Below the pieces are notes generated by a model, which did not search any database, was not told the DNA's origin, and was given only the letters and a program-made list of their open reading frames with translations. 64,000 nucleotides of DNA, taken from the NCBI RefSeq assembly GCF_039954625.1, contig NZ_CP157199.1:3224001-3288000 (forward strand), written 5' to 3'. Shown here one piece after another: positions 35,255-44,936 of this stretch. How positions within the stretch are numbered: the stretch's first letter is position 1; each line of letters begins with the position of its first letter. This DNA is from Pontimicrobium sp. SW4 (GTDB taxonomy: Bacteria; Bacteroidota; Bacteroidia; Flavobacteriales; Flavobacteriaceae). The translations under genes were made by a program, and so were the position numbers.

Positions 35255-37654
35255 ATGAGAAGCCTTTGTTTCTTTTTTTTATGTTTTTTTTGTCTCTTCA
35301 CTAGTGCCCAGGAAATAACAGTTTTAGATGCAACAACTAGCGAACCAATTTTAGGCGTAGCAGCATATAATTCGAGTAAAACGAAAAGCACTATTTCTGG
35401 ATTTGATGGCAAAATAGTACTTGATATTTTTTCTGAAAATGAAAAAATAACTTTTCAACATATTGCACATATTACAACGACACTTGTTAAGTCAAATATT
35501 ACAAATATTATTTATTTAAAGTCTAAATCGCAAGATTTGGATGAAATTGTAATTTCTGCCTCAAAGTTTGAGCAAAGCAAAAAAGAAGTGCCTCAAAAAA
35601 TAATGAGTATTAAGGCAGAAGATGTGGTGTTTAGTAATCCGCAAACAAGTGCAGATTTGCTTCAAAACTCGGGACAAGTCTTTATTCAAAAAAGTCAAAT
35701 GGGAGGCGGAAGCCCTTTAATAAGAGGATTTTCTACAAATAGACTCTTAATCTCGGTTGATGATGTTAGAATGAATACGGCTATTTTTAGAGGAGGTAAT
35801 GTGCAAAATATTATATCTATAGACCCTTTTGCTATTCAAAATACAGAGGTGATTTTGGGTGCAGGATCCGTTATCTATGGGAGTGATGCTATAGGTGGTG
35901 TTATGAATTTTTATACAAAAAAACCAAAATTATCAGAATCGGATTCATTGTTGTTAAAGACAAATGCCATTTTAAGATATACTTCTGCTTCAAATGAAAA
36001 AACAGGCCATTTAGATGTTAATTTAGGGTATAAAAATTGGGCATTTTTGACCAGTGTAAGTTATACAGATTTTGACGATTTAAAAATGGGAAAATTTGGA
36101 CCTAATGATTATTTGCGTAATGAATATGTAAATACTAGTAATGGTATAGATATTATTACCCAAAATGATGATCCAAGAGTACAAAAATTTACGGGTTACA
36201 ACCAAATAAACCTGCTTGAGAAAATTCATTATAAAGCTAATGATAAATTGCATTTTGATCTAGGAATACATTATTCCGTAACTTCTGATTACCCACGATA
36301 TGATAGACTTATGAGGTATAGTGGTAATGAACTGCGCTCTGCTGAATGGAGTTATGGCCCACAAAAATGGTTTATGGGAAATATTAAAATGACCACTTTA
36401 AGTAGCAAATCTAATTTATACGATAACTTTAAGGTTACCGCAGCTTATCAGAATTTCCAAGAAAGTAGAATAGATAGAAATTTATACTCAGATTCAAGAA
36501 GAATTAGAGAAGAAAATGTAGATGTGTTAACTGCCAATTTAGATTTTGAAAAAACCTTATCCGACACTTCAAGGTTATTCTATGGTGCAGAATATGTTTA
36601 TAATACAGTTGGTTCTAAAGCAAAAGAAACTTCTATTTCTTCAAATACATCTCAACCTATTGCAACAAGGTATCCTCATGGCTCTACTTGGCAGTCTATT
36701 GCAGCATATACGAGTTATAAATATAAACCAAATAGTAAGTTTACATTTCAATCAGGTATTAGGTTTAATCATATATCTATAAATGCAAATTTAGAAGAAA
36801 ACAATGCATTTTTAAACCTGCCTTTTAGCGATGCTAGTATTAATACTGGTGCTTTTACGGGAACAGCAGGTATCAGTTGGGCACCAAACAAAATATTATT
36901 GTGGAAATTAAACACATCTACAGCATTTAGAGCACCAAATATTGATGATGTGGGTAAAATATTTGATTCTGAACCAGGATCTGTTGTAGTACCCAATACT
37001 AATTTAAAATCCGAATATGCTTACGGAGGTGAATTAGGCTTAGTTTTAAATATTAATGATGACGTAATTTTCGATTTAGCAGCCTACTACACCTATCTTG
37101 ATAATGCATTGGTTAGACGTGATTTTACTTTAAATGGAGAAACTCAAATGATGTATGATGGTGAATTGAGTGATATTCAAGCAATCCAAAATGCTTCTAA
37201 AGCATGGATTTATGGTTTTGAAGCTGGAGTTAAAATCTCTTTTAATGACTATTTAAAATTAACATCACAATATAGTATTACTAGAGGGACTGAAGAGGAT
37301 AAGGATGGAATAGAAGTTCCAGTGAGGCATGTGGCTCCAAGTTTTGGAAACACGCATTTAATTTGGGATAAAAACAAATTAAAATGCGATGCATTTATAA
37401 ATTATAATGGAGAATTATCTAACAATCAACTAGCATCTTCATTAGTAGATTATATTTTTGCCTTAGATGAGAATGGAAAACCGTATGCACCATCTTGGTA
37501 TACCTTAAATTTTAGATCTCAATATCATATTAGTCCATCTACATCCTTAATTGCTACAATTGAAAATATTACAAATCAATTATATAGACCTTACTCCTCT
37601 GGTATTGCTGCTCCAGGGACTAACGTCATTTTATCTTTAAAGTATAGTCTATAA
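35255..37654 (+). CDS. TonB-dependent outer-membrane receptor
   Basis: Energised outer-membrane importer of 799 residues. After the signal peptide there is a CarboxypepD_reg-like beta domain (about 20-92), then a plug domain (SAKFEQSKKEVPQKI ... GGGSPLIRGFSTNRLLISVDD...GAGSVIYGSDAIGGVMNFYT) and a 22-strand barrel ending in VILSLKYSL. Plug features and barrel size resemble hemin/haemoglobin-type receptors, but the ligand is not determined by sequence. It follows recO by 3 bases. Confidence 0.92.
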   Translation: MRSLCFFFLCFFCLFTSAQEITVLDATTSEPILGVAAYNSSKTKSTISGFDGKIVLDIFSENEKITFQHIAHITTTLVKSNITNIIYLKSKSQDLDEIVISASKFEQSKKEVPQKIMSIKAEDVVFSNPQTSADLLQNSGQVFIQKSQMGGGSPLIRGFSTNRLLISVDDVRMNTAIFRGGNVQNIISIDPFAIQNTEVILGAGSVIYGSDAIGGVMNFYTKKPKLSESDSLLLKTNAILRYTSASNEKTGHLDVNLGYKNWAFLTSVSYTDFDDLKMGKFGPNDYLRNEYVNTSNGIDIITQNDDPRVQKFTGYNQINLLEKIHYKANDKLHFDLGIHYSVTSDYPRYDRLMRYSGNELRSAEWSYGPQKWFMGNIKMTTLSSKSNLYDNFKVTAAYQNFQESRIDRNLYSDSRRIREENVDVLTANLDFEKTLSDTSRLFYGAEYVYNTVGSKAKETSISSNTSQPIATRYPHGSTWQSIAAYTSYKYKPNSKFTFQSGIRFNHISINANLEENNAFLNLPFSDASINTGAFTGTAGISWAPNKILLWKLNTSTAFRAPNIDDVGKIFDSEPGSVVVPNTNLKSEYAYGGELGLVLNINDDVIFDLAAYYTYLDNALVRRDFTLNGETQMMYDGELSDIQAIQNASKAWIYGFEAGVKISFNDYLKLTSQYSITRGTEEDKDGIEVPVRHVAPSFGNTHLIWDKNKLKCDAFINYNGELSNNQLASSLVDYIFALDENGKPYAPSWYTLNFRSQYHISPSTSLIATIENITNQLYRPYSSGIAAPGTNVILSLKYSL

Positions 37655-37659
37655 GAACA

Positions 37660-37686
37660 AAAAAGCGAAGAGAAATCTTCGCTTTT
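37660..37686 (+). terminator. Terminator after the TonB receptor
   Basis: AAAAGCGAAGA, loop GAA, TCTTCGCTTTT. Ends the porZ-recO-receptor transcript; the minus-strand T9SS gene stops 22 bases beyond. Confidence 0.85.
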
Positions 37687-37707
37687 AACATTTATTCGAT
37701 AATAAGA

Positions 37708-39543
37708 TTAATATTTTTTAACAGTTTTTTTAGTAATAACGTTGTTATTATCCAGTGTAATTTTAGCGATATAAGGCGCTTGCCTTAAGTTAGCTAGTTT
37801 TAAAGTTTCGTTATTACTATTCACATTAAAATCATATAAAACACGTCCTTGTAGATCAATAATTTTAATGGCATTCATTTTATTTGAAGCGTTTAACTTA
37901 AACTGTACATCTCCATTTTTATGTTCAATAATAGAAAGCGCATTTTCATCAAAAGCGATATCATTTAAAGATAAAGCAGCTTCGCTAAAAGCAATTTCAA
38001 AACGATCGTTAAATTCTCCAACTTCCGAAGTAAAGTTATAATCATTATCTTTTAAATTATGGAGCACGTTTAATAACTTATCTTTTAAAAATATAGGATT
38101 ATCATTTAAAAAGCTCCCTTGTAGTTGAGGAACAGACAAAGTATAAATTGTTGCGATATCTATTTTAGTAGAGTAGCCAACTTTAATAACTTCATCTTTA
38201 TTAATACTATTCATATCTTTTCCTTGAATAACAAATCTCTTAGGATCATTTTCTATAATGGAGTATAAAATAGCCGAAGCATCAGAAGCTAAGTTTTTAG
38301 GCGTATCATATGCCATTCCATCATTAGCATCAGTAGCCCCTTTAGCATAAGCGACAAGAATTTGGTTAAAGACTCCATTATCTGAAGTTAAGTTTAACCA
38401 CAGTTTATTCGTTTTATTAGAAGCTCTAAAGAACTGGTCATTATTACCAGTTACTCTCATAGAATTATTAAAAACAACAGTCCCTTCACTAATATCACCA
38501 GTAGTAGCATCAGGAGTAGCAGCATCAGAATAAACAACAAAGAAACCTTGACCAGAAGGGATGTTTCTTGATGGTATTGTACCATCACCACCAGCAGTTT
38601 GTCCAATGGCATTAATAACTGCATAGTCAGAACCAGCAAAGTTTAAATTTTGATTTCCGTTAGCGGTATTAGAAGGTGCAGTATTTTGTGACCAAAGAAA
38701 GATAGCACCATCCAAAGCAGCATTATGAGGTGTGTTAGTAGCAATAATACTATTAGAGGCTAAAAACAAATCAGCATCAATAGCAGAAGGATATGGGTTT
38801 CCAATGAAATTCCAATTATTATCATCTGTATTAGAATCATTCCTATAAACAGGAACAGTAATAACACCATTATTAAAAGGGCCTTCAAAAATGTAATCAA
38901 ATTGATATGGCGGACTAGAAAATGGAGGTCCAATAAAAAGAGCTTGTGAATGAGTAGAAGCATATCCAACTCCAGGAGTCATCACAGTAGCTCCACTAAC
39001 AAAAGCCCAATCATCACCGTTGTCATCAATATCATCTTGACCAGGAACAGTAGCATTGTTATTGTTAGTTTCCATAGTTGCATCTAAAAAATTGGCACCA
39101 TTATAGGAAAAACGTCTATCAGGTTGTGAAAAAGACAAACCTGTTTCAATTGTTTCGCCAAATACAGGAGAACTCCAATAGGTATATTCATACCAATCAT
39201 TCATAGGAGCAGTTTTCTTTACAACTTGTATTAATCCATTATTGGTAACGGTAGCTGTATTATTATTTTGAACGACAGCACCTTGAGGATTTACAATTAT
39301 AGTACCATCAACGATTATATCATTTTCAACTTCTATGTAATTACCGTTAGTAACGGTTAATGTATTACCTGCATTTACTGTTAAGTTACAAGCTGTAAAA
39401 CTTCCATTTGTAGTTGTGTTATAAACATCATTAATAATAACAGGGTCATTCACTGTTGGTGTTCCTGGAATATCCCAATTACCAGCTTGCCAAGTATAAG
39501 TTGTTCCTCCATAGCATGGAATTGCATTTACTGAACCATTAAA
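37708..39543. repeat. 1836-base near-identical duplication, left copy
   Basis: Matches 40299-42134 with a constant offset of 2591 bases and no indels; the one mismatch I saw is 39514 (g) versus 42105 (a), a silent change. Identity begins exactly at the stop codon and ends abruptly inside codon 178. Confidence 0.93.
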
Positions 39544-40074
39544 AGTAAAGTCATTAATACTAAAAGTTCCATTTACACTAGAAGCTCCCCAACCATAAAC
39601 CCGATAAGTAATTGTAGTAGTAATATTTTGATATGTAGCGTTAGATAAATCTATAGCTGATCCAGTAAAAGCAGGAACACCTATATCAGAAATATATCCA
39701 TCAACACTACTTCTTATAGCTAAATTTGTTGGTCCAGTAGCTGAAGTTTGACCTGTATATTCAAAACTGATAAAATCAATTTCATAACCTGCATTTGGAT
39801 TTAATGTAAATTCAAAATAAGAATTAGCATCCAATGTTGCAGTATTCCAACTTGAGGCATTATATCTATTATTTGTGTTTGTCCCAGTTAATCCAGTTCC
39901 TCTTCCTATTCCAGAAACAGTAATATTTGGATCAATAACTTGACCATTTGTGAAAGGATTGAAATTATTTGGCTGATTTCCGCCAACTCCATCAATATTA
40001 TTTGTAAAAATACTTTGCCCATAACTAAAGCTAGAAACTAAAAAAAGTAATATAAATGTAATTTTGTATTTCAT
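37708..40074 (-). CDS. T9SS type A sorted surface protein, copy A
   Basis: A 788-residue exported protein. Signal peptide MKYKITFILLFLVSSFSYGQ, a first beta-sandwich module (about 20-177), then a long Asn/Thr/Asp-rich body and a C-terminal type A sorting domain with KIIDLQGRVLYDF and the final KKTVKKY. The last 611 residues are identical to those of copy B at 40299, whereas the first 177 align only partly (both contain DPNITVSGIGRG). Likely a large surface or adhesin-like protein secreted by the T9SS whose component PorZ is encoded upstream. Function unknown. Confidence 0.88.
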   Translation of the reverse strand: MKYKITFILLFLVSSFSYGQSIFTNNIDGVGGNQPNNFNPFTNGQVIDPNITVSGIGRGTGLTGTNTNNRYNASSWNTATLDANSYFEFTLNPNAGYEIDFISFEYTGQTSATGPTNLAIRSSVDGYISDIGVPAFTGSAIDLSNATYQNITTTITYRVYGWGASSVNGTFSINDFTFNGSVNAIPCYGGTTYTWQAGNWDIPGTPTVNDPVIINDVYNTTTNGSFTACNLTVNAGNTLTVTNGNYIEVENDIIVDGTIIVNPQGAVVQNNNTATVTNNGLIQVVKKTAPMNDWYEYTYWSSPVFGETIETGLSFSQPDRRFSYNGANFLDATMETNNNNATVPGQDDIDDNGDDWAFVSGATVMTPGVGYASTHSQALFIGPPFSSPPYQFDYIFEGPFNNGVITVPVYRNDSNTDDNNWNFIGNPYPSAIDADLFLASNSIIATNTPHNAALDGAIFLWSQNTAPSNTANGNQNLNFAGSDYAVINAIGQTAGGDGTIPSRNIPSGQGFFVVYSDAATPDATTGDISEGTVVFNNSMRVTGNNDQFFRASNKTNKLWLNLTSDNGVFNQILVAYAKGATDANDGMAYDTPKNLASDASAILYSIIENDPKRFVIQGKDMNSINKDEVIKVGYSTKIDIATIYTLSVPQLQGSFLNDNPIFLKDKLLNVLHNLKDNDYNFTSEVGEFNDRFEIAFSEAALSLNDIAFDENALSIIEHKNGDVQFKLNASNKMNAIKIIDLQGRVLYDFNVNSNNETLKLANLRQAPYIAKITLDNNNVITKKTVKKY

Positions 40075-40156
40075 TTGCTAAGCTTAAAATATTAGAGTTA
40101 TATCTAATTTTATAGTTTAGATAACTATAACTTTAGTAAAAAAGAAAACAACTTCT

Positions 40157-40164
40157 CAAAATTA
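40157..40164 (-). promoter_or_regulatory. Possible -7 element TAATTTTG for copy A
   Basis: TAnnTTTG on the minus strand about 80 bases before the start at 40074. No TTG upstream at a suitable distance; the rest of the 224-base gap 40075-40298 shows no other clear signal. Confidence 0.35.
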
Positions 40165-40298
40165 ATGTAAATCAAGTACTTACAGAAACATAAAAAAAGG
40201 AGTACGTCGATGTTTTTAACTATTTAGACGAAAAACAATCCAATTTTAACAAGTAAGAAGATATTTATAACTAAAAAGAGAGTAAGCTTAAAGAGTAG

Positions 40299-42134
40299 TT
40301 AATATTTTTTAACAGTTTTTTTAGTAATAACGTTGTTATTATCCAGTGTAATTTTAGCGATATAAGGCGCTTGCCTTAAGTTAGCTAGTTTTAAAGTTTC
40401 GTTATTACTATTCACATTAAAATCATATAAAACACGTCCTTGTAGATCAATAATTTTAATGGCATTCATTTTATTTGAAGCGTTTAACTTAAACTGTACA
40501 TCTCCATTTTTATGTTCAATAATAGAAAGCGCATTTTCATCAAAAGCGATATCATTTAAAGATAAAGCAGCTTCGCTAAAAGCAATTTCAAAACGATCGT
40601 TAAATTCTCCAACTTCCGAAGTAAAGTTATAATCATTATCTTTTAAATTATGGAGCACGTTTAATAACTTATCTTTTAAAAATATAGGATTATCATTTAA
40701 AAAGCTCCCTTGTAGTTGAGGAACAGACAAAGTATAAATTGTTGCGATATCTATTTTAGTAGAGTAGCCAACTTTAATAACTTCATCTTTATTAATACTA
40801 TTCATATCTTTTCCTTGAATAACAAATCTCTTAGGATCATTTTCTATAATGGAGTATAAAATAGCCGAAGCATCAGAAGCTAAGTTTTTAGGCGTATCAT
40901 ATGCCATTCCATCATTAGCATCAGTAGCCCCTTTAGCATAAGCGACAAGAATTTGGTTAAAGACTCCATTATCTGAAGTTAAGTTTAACCACAGTTTATT
41001 CGTTTTATTAGAAGCTCTAAAGAACTGGTCATTATTACCAGTTACTCTCATAGAATTATTAAAAACAACAGTCCCTTCACTAATATCACCAGTAGTAGCA
41101 TCAGGAGTAGCAGCATCAGAATAAACAACAAAGAAACCTTGACCAGAAGGGATGTTTCTTGATGGTATTGTACCATCACCACCAGCAGTTTGTCCAATGG
41201 CATTAATAACTGCATAGTCAGAACCAGCAAAGTTTAAATTTTGATTTCCGTTAGCGGTATTAGAAGGTGCAGTATTTTGTGACCAAAGAAAGATAGCACC
41301 ATCCAAAGCAGCATTATGAGGTGTGTTAGTAGCAATAATACTATTAGAGGCTAAAAACAAATCAGCATCAATAGCAGAAGGATATGGGTTTCCAATGAAA
41401 TTCCAATTATTATCATCTGTATTAGAATCATTCCTATAAACAGGAACAGTAATAACACCATTATTAAAAGGGCCTTCAAAAATGTAATCAAATTGATATG
41501 GCGGACTAGAAAATGGAGGTCCAATAAAAAGAGCTTGTGAATGAGTAGAAGCATATCCAACTCCAGGAGTCATCACAGTAGCTCCACTAACAAAAGCCCA
41601 ATCATCACCGTTGTCATCAATATCATCTTGACCAGGAACAGTAGCATTGTTATTGTTAGTTTCCATAGTTGCATCTAAAAAATTGGCACCATTATAGGAA
41701 AAACGTCTATCAGGTTGTGAAAAAGACAAACCTGTTTCAATTGTTTCGCCAAATACAGGAGAACTCCAATAGGTATATTCATACCAATCATTCATAGGAG
41801 CAGTTTTCTTTACAACTTGTATTAATCCATTATTGGTAACGGTAGCTGTATTATTATTTTGAACGACAGCACCTTGAGGATTTACAATTATAGTACCATC
41901 AACGATTATATCATTTTCAACTTCTATGTAATTACCGTTAGTAACGGTTAATGTATTACCTGCATTTACTGTTAAGTTACAAGCTGTAAAACTTCCATTT
42001 GTAGTTGTGTTATAAACATCATTAATAATAACAGGGTCATTCACTGTTGGTGTTCCTGGAATATCCCAATTACCAGCTTGCCAAGTATAAGTTGTTCCTC
42101 CATAACATGGAATTGCATTTACTGAACCATTAAA
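40299..42134. repeat. 1836-base near-identical duplication, right copy
   Basis: Counterpart of 37708-39543; see that entry for identity and boundaries. Confidence 0.93.
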
Positions 42135-42674
42135 TTCAAAATCATCAATTCCAAAAATCCCTAGTGGAGCTCCTCCCCAAGCATATACTCTAAACGTAAT
42201 AGCAGAAGTGATTTTTTGATATGTTGTGCTAGACAAATCTATAGTGTTAATTCCTGTTAAAGTTGGAGTACCAATATTACTAGAAAACCCATCTAAACTG
42301 CTCCTAATAGAGATGTTAGTTGGTGGCGTATCGTAAAAATTTATCGTCCTTCCAGTATAAATAAAATTAATAAAGTCAATGCTGTACCCAATATTTGGTG
42401 TTAGCTCAAACTCAAAATAATCATCAGTATGTAAGTCATTAGTCCAAAAATTGTAAGCAGCATAAGTATTTGCCCCACGTGCAGGTTGAACACGAGTTAA
42501 CCCAGGACCTCTTCCTATTCCAGAAACAGTAATATTTGGATCAACATACTGTCCATTTACATAAGGGTTATCGGTAGATGGATCAGTGTCGGTTATTTCG
42601 TTAGAAAATATAGTTTGCCCATGACTAAAGTATAGAGCCCCAAAAAGGAGTATAAAAGTAATTTTATATTTCAT
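40299..42674 (-). CDS. T9SS type A sorted surface protein, copy B
   Basis: A 791-residue paralogue of copy A. It keeps the signal peptide start MKYKITFILLF but its residues ~20-180 differ in about half of positions, with an extra loop (RPARGANTYAAYNFW region) before the shared tail. From residue 181 onward it equals copy A. Same T9SS type A C-terminal domain. Upstream it has its own promoter with a perfect TATATTTG box and a direct-repeat operator not found before copy A, so it may be regulated separately. Confidence 0.88.
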   Translation of the reverse strand: MKYKITFILLFGALYFSHGQTIFSNEITDTDPSTDNPYVNGQYVDPNITVSGIGRGPGLTRVQPARGANTYAAYNFWTNDLHTDDYFEFELTPNIGYSIDFINFIYTGRTINFYDTPPTNISIRSSLDGFSSNIGTPTLTGINTIDLSSTTYQKITSAITFRVYAWGGAPLGIFGIDDFEFNGSVNAIPCYGGTTYTWQAGNWDIPGTPTVNDPVIINDVYNTTTNGSFTACNLTVNAGNTLTVTNGNYIEVENDIIVDGTIIVNPQGAVVQNNNTATVTNNGLIQVVKKTAPMNDWYEYTYWSSPVFGETIETGLSFSQPDRRFSYNGANFLDATMETNNNNATVPGQDDIDDNGDDWAFVSGATVMTPGVGYASTHSQALFIGPPFSSPPYQFDYIFEGPFNNGVITVPVYRNDSNTDDNNWNFIGNPYPSAIDADLFLASNSIIATNTPHNAALDGAIFLWSQNTAPSNTANGNQNLNFAGSDYAVINAIGQTAGGDGTIPSRNIPSGQGFFVVYSDAATPDATTGDISEGTVVFNNSMRVTGNNDQFFRASNKTNKLWLNLTSDNGVFNQILVAYAKGATDANDGMAYDTPKNLASDASAILYSIIENDPKRFVIQGKDMNSINKDEVIKVGYSTKIDIATIYTLSVPQLQGSFLNDNPIFLKDKLLNVLHNLKDNDYNFTSEVGEFNDRFEIAFSEAALSLNDIAFDENALSIIEHKNGDVQFKLNASNKMNAIKIIDLQGRVLYDFNVNSNNETLKLANLRQAPYIAKITLDNNNVITKKTVKKY

Positions 42675-42728
42675 TTGCTATTAATCTGATAAACAAAATA
42701 GTAGGGCAATTATTTTAGGTAATTAATT

Positions 42729-42736
42729 CAAATATA
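42729..42736 (-). promoter_or_regulatory. -7 element TATATTTG for copy B
   Basis: Perfect box on the minus strand, 54 bases before the start at 42674. The -33 position holds no TTG and is instead occupied by the operator-like repeat at 42758. Confidence 0.6.
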
Positions 42737-42757
42737 TCTAGAAACTTAGTCTTATTA

Positions 42758-42795
42758 CTACGGTAAAACCATAAACTTGCTACGGAAAATCCGTA
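42758..42795. promoter_or_regulatory. Activator-like direct repeat plus palindrome
   Basis: CTACGGTAAAACC at 42758 and CTACGGAAAATCC at 42780 are direct repeats 22 bases apart (about two helical turns). The second is itself palindromic (TACGG AAAAT CCGTA, 42781-42795). Outer arms TTATTACTAC/GTAGTAATAA (42752-42761 and 42800-42809) enclose both. Placement just upstream of the copy B -7 box suggests an activator site; recX on the other strand starts 84 bases away. Confidence 0.55.
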
Positions 42796-42878
42796 ATTAG
42801 TAGTAATAATTAATCGTTGAAGAAATTTTTAGAGTTTGTAATTAGTGCCTTATTTGGTTTCAATTACTATTTTTGAGG

Positions 42879-43352
42879 ATGATTAATAAACACACTTATA
42901 CAATAGACGAAGCTAAAAAGAAGCTTGAATATTACTGCGCTTATCAGGAACGTTGCCATAAAGAAGTAGCTCAAAAACTAAAAGAGATGTATATGATTCC
43001 TGAAGCTATTGATGTAATTATAGTGCATCTATTACAGCATAATTTTTTAAATGAAGAACGTTACACTAAAGTATTTGTGAGTGGCAAATTAAAAATTAAG
43101 AAATGGGGAAAGCGTCGGTTAGTTATAGAACTAAAGAAAAAAGATATATCTATAACTAATATTAATCAAGCACTTGCGGAAATAGATGAAAAAGAATATA
43201 TACAGATTTTTAATGATTTAGCTGAAAAAAGATATAATTCTATTAATGAAAAGGATAAATACAAGAAAAAGAAAAAGCTAACAGATTATTTGTTATACCG
43301 AGGCTGGGAATCTTTTTTAGTATACGATAAAGTAAATGAATTGATTAAATAA
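42879..43352 (+). CDS. recX: RecX regulatory protein
   Basis: RecX binds and restrains RecA filaments. The 157-residue basic helical protein carries the RecX pattern (YTIDEAKKKLEYYCAYQERCHKEV ... WGKRRLVIELKKKDIS). ATG 42879 is chosen; an in-frame TTG at 42873 is less likely. TATTTTTG at 42868-42875 ends three bases before the ATG, so the transcript may be leaderless. Confidence 0.92.
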   Translation: MINKHTYTIDEAKKKLEYYCAYQERCHKEVAQKLKEMYMIPEAIDVIIVHLLQHNFLNEERYTKVFVSGKLKIKKWGKRRLVIELKKKDISITNINQALAEIDEKEYIQIFNDLAEKRYNSINEKDKYKKKKKLTDYLLYRGWESFLVYDKVNELIK

Positions 43353-43380
43353 CAGTATCTTTCTTAATAAATTTATATCT

Positions 43381-43944
43381 ATGAGAAATAGTATTACACT
43401 TCTAATATTGCTTAGTTTTTCTATAATGTTTTCACAAGAGAAAAGTGAAGCGAAACATTTTTGGAATGCTCTCCAAAATATATGTGGAAAATCGTTTGAA
43501 GGTACTTTGGTTTTACCTGAAAATGACGAACAATTTGGAGGAAAGAAATTGGTAATGCATGTACGCTCTTGTAGTGATAATGTTATCAAGATTCCGTTTT
43601 TTGTTGGAGACGATAAATCTAGAACTTGGGTATTAACTTTTGAAAATAATCGAATTCTGTTAAAGCACGATCATAGACATGAAGATGGGACAGAAGATAA
43701 AATTACCATGTATGGTGGTAAAACAACTAATGCAGGACAATCTACTATTCAAATTTTTCCTGCAGATGAAGAAACTAAAAATTTAATTCCTGCGGCTTCA
43801 ACAAATGTATGGTGGATTACCTTAAATGATAAAGAGTTTTCTTATAATTTAAGACGATTAGGAACTCCCAGAGTGTTTAAAGTAACTTTTGATTTAACTA
43901 AGGAAATAGATATTCCATCTGCACCTTGGGGATGGAAAGATTAA
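43381..43944 (+). CDS. Secreted flavobacterial protein, unknown function
   Basis: A 187-residue protein with a signal peptide (LLILLSFSIMFSQ), one cysteine pair (C35, C63 by count) and a beta-rich body (HVRSCSDNVIKIPFFVGDDKSRTWVLTFENNR). I recognise it as a conserved secreted flavobacterial protein but not as a named family. Its stop overlaps that of the next, convergent gene by 4 bases. Confidence 0.78.
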   Translation: MRNSITLLILLSFSIMFSQEKSEAKHFWNALQNICGKSFEGTLVLPENDEQFGGKKLVMHVRSCSDNVIKIPFFVGDDKSRTWVLTFENNRILLKHDHRHEDGTEDKITMYGGKTTNAGQSTIQIFPADEETKNLIPAASTNVWWITLNDKEFSYNLRRLGTPRVFKVTFDLTKEIDIPSAPWGWKD

Positions 43945-44810
43945 TTTTTTTGAAATAGGTTGTTAGTTCTAACTATTGCTTGTTCGTTTTTCCAATCAAT
44001 CCATTTTTGACCTTTTAAACGCCGCATTACATTATCAAAATTGCGCATAACAAATACATTATAAATTGCTTTTGCTAAGTTTTTAGGATTTCTAGCAATA
44101 GCTCGTAAACTCATTGAAAACCCAGGCGTAATATATTTCATGTAGTGCCAATACCCTTCAGGCATGTATAATACCTCACCATGATTTAAGTTAGTAATGT
44201 AACCCTTAGCATTTTTTAAAGCAGGCCATTTTTTAAAATCAGGATTGGCAAAATCAATATCTTCTCTCGTTATAAGTGAATGTGGGATTTTATATAAATA
44301 TTTGTTTTGCTTTTGGTCGAATAAAATACATTGTTTTTGACCCTCAAAATGAAAATGGAAAATATTGGCTAAATCTATATCATAATGCATAAAAGTATAA
44401 GAATTTTTACCTCCAAAAAAGAGCATAGGCAAGCTTTTCATAATGCGTAACCCAAAATTAGGATAGTTAAAATCTTTTTGTAGTTGTGGTACTTCTTTTA
44501 ATATGTTCCACAAAAAGATTCTGAATTTTGTAGGCTCTTTTTTGAGTAAATCAATATACTCGCTCATTTTCATCGTGGTATGTGGCTCATTAAAACCGTC
44601 TTTATAATCTACTGGTCTATCATCATATAGAGGGACAGTTTTATCTCCTGCTATAGCCCTCATGTAATCTAGATTCCATTTAGAATAGGCTGGCCAATCT
44701 TCAATAAAGCACTCAATTACCACGGGTTTTTGTGGCTTAAAGTAATTTTTTATAAAGTCCTCTTTAGTGATAGTTTTAACACGAGGAACGTCTTGAAGAT
44801 TTAGTTTCAA
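43941..44810 (-). CDS. JmjC/cupin_8-like oxygenase
   Basis: A 289-residue protein of the cupin 8 (JmjC-like, 2-oxoglutarate/Fe(II) oxygenase) family. The HxD iron motif is in YTFMHYDIDLANIF and the distal histidine in MPEGYWHYMKYI. The N-terminus (PVVIECFIEDWPAYSKWN) is the typical cupin 8 opening. Substrate unknown; family members hydroxylate proteins or small molecules. Located downstream of bioB on the same strand. Confidence 0.88.
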   Translation of the reverse strand: MKLNLQDVPRVKTITKEDFIKNYFKPQKPVVIECFIEDWPAYSKWNLDYMRAIAGDKTVPLYDDRPVDYKDGFNEPHTTMKMSEYIDLLKKEPTKFRIFLWNILKEVPQLQKDFNYPNFGLRIMKSLPMLFFGGKNSYTFMHYDIDLANIFHFHFEGQKQCILFDQKQNKYLYKIPHSLITREDIDFANPDFKKWPALKNAKGYITNLNHGEVLYMPEGYWHYMKYITPGFSMSLRAIARNPKNLAKAIYNVFVMRNFDNVMRRLKGQKWIDWKNEQAIVRTNNLFQKN

Positions 44811-44936
44811 ATGCTATAATTTTAATGTAGAAAACAAAGTTAAGAAAACGAATTAATTTATAGGCTTATTGTTTTTTAATAGGTAAAAACAACAATTACT
44901 TTAAAAAAATTGTGGATAGTTTATGGAATTAAATTA

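Noticed and set aside
37708..42674. Pure assembly duplication of one gene
   Set aside because: The heads, upstream regions and one base in the tail differ, so two real loci are more likely, though not proven.
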